Assembly: GCA_023436495.1 (NCBI GenBank)
Contig: JAEZIT010000003.1
Span: forward strand, 1 to 56,942
DNA from: Acidobacteriota bacterium
GTDB lineage: Bacteria > Acidobacteriota > Blastocatellia > Pyrinomonadales > Pyrinomonadaceae
Reading direction: 5' to 3'
Length of the DNA: 56,942 nt
The position numbers and the translations under genes are program-made. Positions 50,856 through 56,942 of this stretch are shown here, one piece after another; within the stretch, counting starts at the first letter, position 1; each line of letters starts with the position of its first letter. A model generated the notes under the pieces. The model was not told the origin of the DNA. It did not search any database and saw only the letters and a list, made by a program, of their open reading frames with translations.

Positions 50856-53456
50856 CTAGTGGATCTTCAACATCGGGTCGCCGATAAGCACATAGGAATT
50901 CCGTACGTCGGTGCCGCCCACTACGGCAGTTTTGGCATCGATCACCAAGTCGCCCATTCGCTGGATCGTACCGAGGCCGACCTGTTCGTAAAACCGCGTA
51001 GCGAGGGCTTCCTGATAAGACGGTACGGTTAATCCACTCGACGCAAAAACGGCGATCCCGCCGCCATTCTGGGCCTGAACGAGATTTTCCGCGAGGCTGT
51101 AGCGGATAAATGACGTCCCATCCAGCATTACAAAATATCCGTTAAGGCACGTGAGCATCGTAAAGATCGTACGGTTGTTGGCATTTGTGAGATTGGGCAC
51201 TTCGGAATTCGCGAAGACCGTTCCGTTCGCCCATGCCCCTGCCGTGCCGTGGCCGGAGAAGTTGACGATATATTTGCCCGTGTTCATCGCGTTGCGAAGC
51301 GTGTCCCGCGCGCCGGCATCGCCTAGGCCGACCATTACCGGTGCAGGCAGAGGCGGGGTCGGCGGCGCAGACTGCAGAAGTTTGTCGCGAATGCGGATGC
51401 TGATAGCTTGGAAATCGTAATTATTTCCCACGTCGAAGACGTCGTAAACGAAAATAGAGCCGCGCGCGAGGGATTGGTTCGCGGGAGTCTCGAACGTCTG
51501 AACCTTGGCAAGGGCCTGCGAAACGCCGAGAGCGTTGCGGACAGAGATCCTGCCGATCGCCATGTCCCCAATCCCATCAAGATTGGCATCCACTAGATAA
51601 TCGTCGCTGGGCGTTTCGGTAAAGATGGTCGTGACGTATTTGGTCGGAATGATATTGAGAAAAGCTCCGTTCTCGTAATTGCGCGGGTCGTAACTGGCAT
51701 CGCCGAGCAGCAGAACGTACTGCGGCGGCGTCTGCCAAGTCGCTTTTGCATGCAGCAGGAAACTGCGCAGTGCTTCGGCAGTTTTGACGCCATAGCCGAA
51801 TTCGTCCATCACATCGTCGATATCAACGACCTTCGCAGTAAATCCCTGCCCGCGGCGATAATCTGCCCATGCTTCGGCTTCTGTCAGCCAATCGCGCTTT
51901 GCGATGATGACTAACTGAGCCGCGTTGGTCGAAGCAGCGAGCGTTGACGGAAAATTCTGCACAATGTAGGCCGGAGCCTGAATAGCCGAATTCTCGACCG
52001 CAAAATAAACGCGGCCCCGGTTCGCGGGCACGATCGCGTCAAAGGTCGCTCCATTCGGCTGCGTAGGGACATTGGTTATATGAACAGGTGCGCCCTCACG
52101 AGTCACGTCATAAAGACGGACATTGGCGGAGCTGAAGTTCTGCAGCGTCGCGCTTCGATAATTGAGCGTGTAAAAGGAAAGCTGGTCTTGCTGTGCAACG
52201 AACTTGCGGTCGAACGAAATGCTGATCGAATCGAAAAAGCTATATTCACCCGAATGTCCGGAGACAAGCTGTAAGGAGTTGTTCCCTTCGACCAGGTAAG
52301 AGGTCGGGACCGTATAAACGCCTTGTCCAGGGAATTGCCCGTTCACATTTGCCGTACCGAGCGTGTGGCCGTTCAGCGTTGAGGTAACGGAATGCGCCTG
52401 AACACCATAACCGTGAAATTTGATCGTGACCGTCGCCGTCGGCAAACTATAGTCGACGCCTGATAGCTGAAAATTGATCGGCGGCGTACCGGCCAGCGTC
52501 CAAATGAAACGACCGAAATAATTTTCCGTTTCGCCATTCAGGATGTCATACATGTAGTTGACCCTTTCCTTAAAGGTGAAGGTCTGCGAATAATTGCGGG
52601 TTGCGACGGTGCTCGTCATACGGGTAGCAGGCTTCGTCGCCATCCGCTTGCCGGGTGTGTTGCCGGCGACAAGGTAATACGCACGCAGATCGCTCTCGGG
52701 GATGTCGATGCCCCGCCCGTAAAATTCGATGTAATCGCCGTTCCCACCCACGATGATATCCTGCTCCTCACCTTCGGCAAATAGGCGCCAGTTCACAGGA
52801 TCGGAGTTGACGTCAAATCCATTGGATTGAAGCGAGGCGCGCGTGACGCGGTATACGCCTTCCTTTTTCACACCGATGCGCACGCCGGGTTGGCCGGCGA
52901 CCCAACGCTGCATATTGATGTCTACTAACGAGTTCGTTCCGCCGCGTTCAGTCATCAAGCCCTTGGTAAGGTTCAGCGTGCTGTCGGTCAGCAGCGGCGT
53001 TGAGTTCTGCTCCTTGTTTCGGAGCGCGGCGATCGTTCCTGAGTCGCCATAAAATGAGGTCGTGTCCAGAGCGGTCGCTCCTTCGGACGCGATAATTCTC
53101 CCCTGTCGGCTAACGGCTTCGATCACATACTCTGAATCCGAACGGCCCTGGGGATCGAGAATCGAATAGATCTCATCCGACTGTGCTCCGCCCGGTTTCA
53201 TAGCAGGACCAGCGATGAGCCCACCGATCTGTGTCCTCGATTTTTCACCTAATCGGTAAACAAGAAAACCGAGAGTATCTGGCTCGTCAGGCATCTGCCA
53301 GCGGACCAAGTTGCCGCGGCCGTCACTTACCACGCCGGCATTTTCAATTCCATCGGCCGAAGCTTTCTGCGATTCAGAAACAATTTGCGCGACGGCCGGA
53401 ATGAGGGACGAAAAGGTGAGGATCGTCGCCAAAGCGGCGGAAATTATAGCTTTCAT
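50856..53456 (-). CDS. secreted C25 (gingipain-like) cysteine protease
   Basis: 866 residues from ATG 53456, where a signal peptide begins (IISAALATILTFSSLIPAVA). The N-terminal 450 residues are beta-rich, with a YRVTRASLQSNGFDVNSDP region as in C25 propeptides. The peptidase domain begins with LVIIAKRDWLTEAEAW and has the catalytic dyad His736 (NFSGHGTAG) and Cys770 (TMLTCLNGYF). It ends SYVLIGDPMLKIH without the C-terminal domain that directs type IX secretion, suggesting a different export route. The longer frame to 53594 is rejected because it lacks a signal sequence at the start. The substrate is unknown. Confidence 0.87.
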   Translation of the reverse strand: MKAIISAALATILTFSSLIPAVAQIVSESQKASADGIENAGVVSDGRGNLVRWQMPDEPDTLGFLVYRLGEKSRTQIGGLIAGPAMKPGGAQSDEIYSILDPQGRSDSEYVIEAVSRQGRIIASEGATALDTTSFYGDSGTIAALRNKEQNSTPLLTDSTLNLTKGLMTERGGTNSLVDINMQRWVAGQPGVRIGVKKEGVYRVTRASLQSNGFDVNSDPVNWRLFAEGEEQDIIVGGNGDYIEFYGRGIDIPESDLRAYYLVAGNTPGKRMATKPATRMTSTVATRNYSQTFTFKERVNYMYDILNGETENYFGRFIWTLAGTPPINFQLSGVDYSLPTATVTIKFHGYGVQAHSVTSTLNGHTLGTANVNGQFPGQGVYTVPTSYLVEGNNSLQLVSGHSGEYSFFDSISISFDRKFVAQQDQLSFYTLNYRSATLQNFSSANVRLYDVTREGAPVHITNVPTQPNGATFDAIVPANRGRVYFAVENSAIQAPAYIVQNFPSTLAASTNAAQLVIIAKRDWLTEAEAWADYRRGQGFTAKVVDIDDVMDEFGYGVKTAEALRSFLLHAKATWQTPPQYVLLLGDASYDPRNYENGAFLNIIPTKYVTTIFTETPSDDYLVDANLDGIGDMAIGRISVRNALGVSQALAKVQTFETPANQSLARGSIFVYDVFDVGNNYDFQAISIRIRDKLLQSAPPTPPLPAPVMVGLGDAGARDTLRNAMNTGKYIVNFSGHGTAGAWANGTVFANSEVPNLTNANNRTIFTMLTCLNGYFVMLDGTSFIRYSLAENLVQAQNGGGIAVFASSGLTVPSYQEALATRFYEQVGLGTIQRMGDLVIDAKTAVVGGTDVRNSYVLIGDPMLKIH

Positions 53457-53582
53457 TTTTATGAATCTCCGTGCGGACAAGGTCCCGCAATAGCCAAAAT
53501 ACAATATAGGTAGATATTCGAATTTACTACGAATTTCCAGAATTGCCAAGATTTTTGTGGGCTCTTGAGGCTTTGCGGGGGA

Positions 53583-53616
53583 GCCGGCAACCACGCCGCG
53601 TCGGGTCGTTGCCGGC
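53583..53616. terminator. hairpin between aconitase and the C25 protease gene
   Basis: Nine-base stem GCCGGCAAC/GTTGCCGGC with a 16-nt loop. No T-run is seen on the minus strand, so it may be a weak or rho-assisted terminator of acnA, or a stabilising hairpin. Confidence 0.5.
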
Positions 53617-53629
53617 TGTTGAAATAACT

Positions 53630-56506
53630 TTAACTGAGCAATTGGCGCAGCACGAACGGCAGGATGCCGCCGTTCTTATAATATTCGACCTCGATCGGCG
53701 TGTCGATCCGAAGAGTGAGTTGAGTCTCTTCTATGGATCCGTCGGCGCGTGTTATCCGGAGCGTGACATCCTGACGCGGCTTGACGCTGGTGCCTTCAAG
53801 CCCTGTAAGCTCAAAGGTTTCCGTTCCGTCAAGCCCGAGTGATCCCGCCGATTGTCCTTCTTTGAACTGCAGAGGAAGAACACCCATTCCGACGAGGTTC
53901 GAGCGGTGGATGCGTTCGAACGACTGCGTTATCACGGCTTTGACGCCCATCAGCATCGTGCCTTTAGCGGCCCAATCGCGTGAACTGCCCGTACCGTACT
54001 CCTGGCCCGCGAAGATCACGGTCGGGATGTTCGCCTCCTTATATTTCATGGCGGCGTCATAAATGCTCATTTCCTCGCCGTCGGGCTGGAATTTTGTAAA
54101 CCCGCCTTCGACCGGTGAGACCATCGTATTCTTGATGCGGACGTTGGCAAACGTGCCGCGAAGCATCACTTTGTCGTTACCGCGACGCGAGCCGTAAGAA
54201 TTGAAGTTTTTCGGCTCGACGCACTTTTCCTGGAGATAAAGACCGGCGGGCGAATTTGCCTTGATGGCTCCAGCGGGTGAAATATGGTCAGTCGTGACCG
54301 AATCGCCAAAGATGGCGAGAGCCCGTGCACCGGTTACGTCGGAGAATTTGCCCGTTTCCATGGTAAATCCTTCAAAATACGGCGGATGCTGGATATATGT
54401 CGATTCCGGGTCCCATTCGTAAACCTCGCCGGGCGTTGATGGAATGTCATTCCACAGCGGGTTCTGTTCGGCAAATTCAGTGTACAGCTTTTTGTAGGTC
54501 TCAGGCTGGAACGCGGCGCTCAAATATTCCTTGACCTCTTCGAGCGAAGCCCAAATGTCCTTTAGAAATACATCGTTACCGTCCTTGTCCGTGCCGATCG
54601 GCTCGAGGTACACGTCCTTCAGAACAGTGCCGGCAAGGGCATAGGCGACGACAAGCGGGGGCGACATCAAGAAATTCGCCTTGATGTTCTGGTGGACGCG
54701 AGCCTCGAAATTGCGGTTACCCGAGAGCACCGACGCGGCAACGATGTCGTTCTCGACGATCTCTTCTTCAATCGCCGGTTCGAGCGGGCCGGAGTTCCCG
54801 ATACAGGTCGTACAGCCGTAGCCGACGAGGTTAAACCCAACCTCGTCAAGGTATTGCTGCAGCCCGGTGCGTTCGAGATATTCGGTAACGACACGCGACC
54901 CCGGAGCGAGTGACGTTTTAACGTAAGCAGGAACCTTCATTCCCTTTTCTGCCGCCTTTTTCGCGACGATACCCGCCGCGATCATAACCGAAGGATTGGA
55001 CGTATTAGTGCAGGATGTGATTGCAGCGATCAAAACGTCGCCGTTCCCAATAGAGGTGTTCACCTCAGGACAGTCCTCCGGATCTATCGCGACACGATCC
55101 GGCGTTGGGCGGTTGTTTACCATCTCGACCTCGGTCGTAACGCTAGTGTTTCTTTCGCTTACGTCAGCCAGTATCGGTAGCGGCACCGAACGCGGATTCT
55201 GCTCGCCTCCGCCTGCGACTACCTCGCCATTCGCAGAGGGTGCGCCCATTGTTACCATGTAGCGCTTTTCGAGATCGGAACTTTCTTTTCCGTAGCCGCC
55301 TTCGGAGACGGGTTTGGTAAAGAGTTCAACAAAACGGTCGTCGAGATTCGAAAGTTCGATACGGTCCTGCGGGCGTTTTGGACCGGCGACGGAAGGCGTT
55401 ACAGTTTCTAGGTCGAGATTAAGAACGGTCGTGAAATCGATCTCGCCTTCACGCGGAATTCCGAACATTCCCTGCGCAGTGTAATAATTACGTATCGTTC
55501 CGACCTGTTCTTCGGTCCTGCCCGTCGATGTGAAATATTCGAGAGTCTTCTCATCGACCGGGAAAAAGCCCATGGTAGCGCCGTATTCCGGTGCCATATT
55601 CGCGATCGTTGCTCGGTCGGTCGCATTGAGAGCAGCGGTCCCTTCACCGAAGAATTCGACGAATTTGCCCACTACGTTTGCCTTGCGGAGCATTTCCGTG
55701 ATTCGGAGCACAAGGTCAGTCGCGGTCGCGCCCTGCGGCAGCGAACCGCTAAGGTTGACGCCAACGACGTCCGGCGTCAGGAAGTAAACTGGCTGGCCCA
55801 GCATTCCTGCCTCCGCTTCGATACCGCCTACGCCCCAGGCGACAATGCCGAGCCCGTTGATCATCGTAGTGTGCGAATCGGTACCGACGAGGGTGTCCGG
55901 AAAAAATACACCTTCGCGCTCGAATACGCCTTTTGCAAGATACTCGAGGTTGACCTGGTGAACGATACCGATCCCAGGCGGTATGACGCTGAATCCATTG
56001 AACGCCTGAGTTCCCCATTTCAAGAAGCGGTAGCGCTGTTCATTACGCTTGAACTCCATCTCCATATTGCGCTGATAGGCCGCTTCGCTGCCTGAGTAAT
56101 CGACCTGTACCGAGTGGTCTATGACAAGGTCGACCGGGACGAGCGGTTCGATCACGCCGGGGTCCTTGCCCATGGCCTGTACGGCGGAGCGCATCGCTGC
56201 GAGGTCCACAAGAAGCGGCACGCCCGTGAAATCCTGCAGGATGACACGGGCTACGACGAAAGGAATCTCCTCTGTACGCTCGGCTTGGGCCGCCCAAGCG
56301 GCGAGGGCCCGTACGTTGTCTTCGCTTACTTTCTTGCCGCCATCGAAATTGCGAAGAACAGATTCGAGGACGACTCTGATCGAAACGGGCAGCCGTGAGA
56401 TATGGCCTATGCCTTCTTTTTCGAGTTGAGGAAGAGAATAATAAACTCCCTCGCTTCCCGATCCGGTCGTAAATGATTGGCGCGTATTGAAAAGATTATG
56501 TGTCAT
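53630..56506 (-). CDS. acnA: aconitate hydratase A
   Basis: 958 residues, AcnA/IRP type. The three 4Fe-4S ligands are Cys499 (ITSCTNTSNPS), Cys565 and Cys568 (YGCTTCIGNSG), spaced 66 and 3 apart as in E. coli AcnA. It carries TDSHTTMINGLG and EYGTGSSRDWAAKG, the substrate and domain-4 signatures. It interconverts citrate and isocitrate in the TCA cycle. The domain-4 loop is present. It is slightly longer than E. coli AcnA (891). It is transcribed alone. Confidence 0.97.
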   Translation of the reverse strand: MTHNLFNTRQSFTTGSGSEGVYYSLPQLEKEGIGHISRLPVSIRVVLESVLRNFDGGKKVSEDNVRALAAWAAQAERTEEIPFVVARVILQDFTGVPLLVDLAAMRSAVQAMGKDPGVIEPLVPVDLVIDHSVQVDYSGSEAAYQRNMEMEFKRNEQRYRFLKWGTQAFNGFSVIPPGIGIVHQVNLEYLAKGVFEREGVFFPDTLVGTDSHTTMINGLGIVAWGVGGIEAEAGMLGQPVYFLTPDVVGVNLSGSLPQGATATDLVLRITEMLRKANVVGKFVEFFGEGTAALNATDRATIANMAPEYGATMGFFPVDEKTLEYFTSTGRTEEQVGTIRNYYTAQGMFGIPREGEIDFTTVLNLDLETVTPSVAGPKRPQDRIELSNLDDRFVELFTKPVSEGGYGKESSDLEKRYMVTMGAPSANGEVVAGGGEQNPRSVPLPILADVSERNTSVTTEVEMVNNRPTPDRVAIDPEDCPEVNTSIGNGDVLIAAITSCTNTSNPSVMIAAGIVAKKAAEKGMKVPAYVKTSLAPGSRVVTEYLERTGLQQYLDEVGFNLVGYGCTTCIGNSGPLEPAIEEEIVENDIVAASVLSGNRNFEARVHQNIKANFLMSPPLVVAYALAGTVLKDVYLEPIGTDKDGNDVFLKDIWASLEEVKEYLSAAFQPETYKKLYTEFAEQNPLWNDIPSTPGEVYEWDPESTYIQHPPYFEGFTMETGKFSDVTGARALAIFGDSVTTDHISPAGAIKANSPAGLYLQEKCVEPKNFNSYGSRRGNDKVMLRGTFANVRIKNTMVSPVEGGFTKFQPDGEEMSIYDAAMKYKEANIPTVIFAGQEYGTGSSRDWAAKGTMLMGVKAVITQSFERIHRSNLVGMGVLPLQFKEGQSAGSLGLDGTETFELTGLEGTSVKPRQDVTLRITRADGSIEETQLTLRIDTPIEVEYYKNGGILPFVLRQLLS

Positions 56507-56590
56507 AGTCGTTTAAAGATAGAGTCAGTTTAAACTATTAGTTTAAAAAGGCTTGGTGCGAAGGTCAAGGATAGCTGCGTACGGATGCCG

Positions 56591-56942
56591 CTATTGGGTG
56601 CGACGCGACGTCCGAAGGTTGGTCAGCCAGTCAAGCCAACGGTATTGAAGGGTCTTTGGGGCAAGAATCTCGGACATTGCCATCGTTTCGCGGTGTCCGG
56701 AGCCGGGCGTATCGAGTGACATTTCGCTGAACGTGCGAAGCTGGTAGAAATGTGATTCGAGCAAACGCACTGTATTGACGGAAAGAGAGGTACCGTCGTC
56801 AGCGGTAAGCGAAAAATGAGCCGGGTAACGGATACCGAATTTATCGCGGACATAGATCTCATTTTTCATTACGGCCGGCATAATCTTGGCCTCACCGTCG
56901 CGTACGATGATTAGGACGCGGACCGGGTCGGGCCTTCCTACC
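56591..56942 (-). CDS. unknown protein, 5' end outside window
   Basis: The frame is open to the right edge with no stop, so the gene starts outside. The visible C-terminal part is about 116 residues and does not match a family I recognise. Segments include RVLIIVRDGEAKI, YVRDKFGIRYPAHFSL and LAPKTLQYRWLDWL. The ATG at 56881 is not a required start. It ends 84 bp after the acnA ATG in the same orientation. Confidence 0.6.
   Translation of the reverse strand, partial: VGRPDPVRVLIIVRDGEAKIMPAVMKNEIYVRDKFGIRYPAHFSLTADDGTSLSVNTVRLLESHFYQLRTFSEMSLDTPGSGHRETMAMSEILAPKTLQYRWLDWLTNLRTSRRTQ

Overview
The window looks like a chromosomal segment of an acidobacterium, most likely of the Blastocatellia/Pyrinomonadales type. 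This is an inference from gene content: a VWFA-related protein of the acidobacterial TIGR03436 type, delta-60 and FG-GAP repeat exoproteins, a HpnP-like B12/radical SAM protein, a C25 (gingipain-like) protease, moderately GC-rich DNA, and short convergent or overlapping gene spacing. There is no rRNA, no IS element and no CRISPR array. Two tRNAs are present (Val-GAC, Arg-CCG), both with encoded CCA.

Layout. 1-5 kb: an L,D-transpeptidase cut by the left edge, converging on an operon hutI-hutH plus a VanY-like secreted peptidase. 5-10.1 kb: a small-molecule methyltransferase, a YCII protein, a secreted protein with a Cys-rich tail, hutU, and an OmpH/Skp-family gene broken by a frameshift. 10.1-18.4 kb: TPR protein, delta-60 repeat protein, a 21-bp tandem repeat array that reads as a 79-residue heptad protein, a glycine-zipper protein, a B12/radical SAM protein, an FG-GAP protein and a ureohydrolase that probably supplies the last histidine-degradation step (HutG). 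18.5-23.2 kb: tRNA-Val, a double SpoIIAA-like protein, then the translation cluster thrS-infC-rpmI-rplT, with infC apparently starting at AUC.

23.2-28.6 kb: a methyltransferase, then kbl and tdh (threonine to glycine + acetyl-CoA). These two are separated by about 2.1 kb of accessory DNA: a nucleotidyltransferase/small-protein pair resembling a toxin-antitoxin, an unrecognised protein, a 20-bp phased repeat array and a secreted protein. 28.7-35.3 kb: pheS-SDR-pheT, a ZapB-like coil, zapA, a roughly 310-nt structured RNA and ymdB. 35.3-41 kb: membrane and zinc-ribbon proteins, VWFA protein, an oxidoreductase/isomerase sugar pair, and a lytic transglycosylase. 41-50.7 kb: LuxR regulator, threonine ammonia-lyase, stomatin, thpR, mltG, two membrane proteins, a HAD phosphatase, cyclophilin-dtd-cyclophilin lipoprotein and tRNA-Arg. 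50.8-56.9 kb: C25 protease, aconitase, and a protein cut by the right edge.

Together the genes give full histidine catabolism to glutamate with dispersed loci, two threonine-degrading routes (Tdh/Kbl and IlvA), peptidoglycan remodelling (L,D-transpeptidase, VanY-like, Slt-like, MltG), cell-division regulators and core translation. The most interesting unexplained items are the structured RNA upstream of ymdB, the 21-bp array that behaves like a selected small protein gene, the second 20-bp helically phased array, and the AUC-initiated infC.
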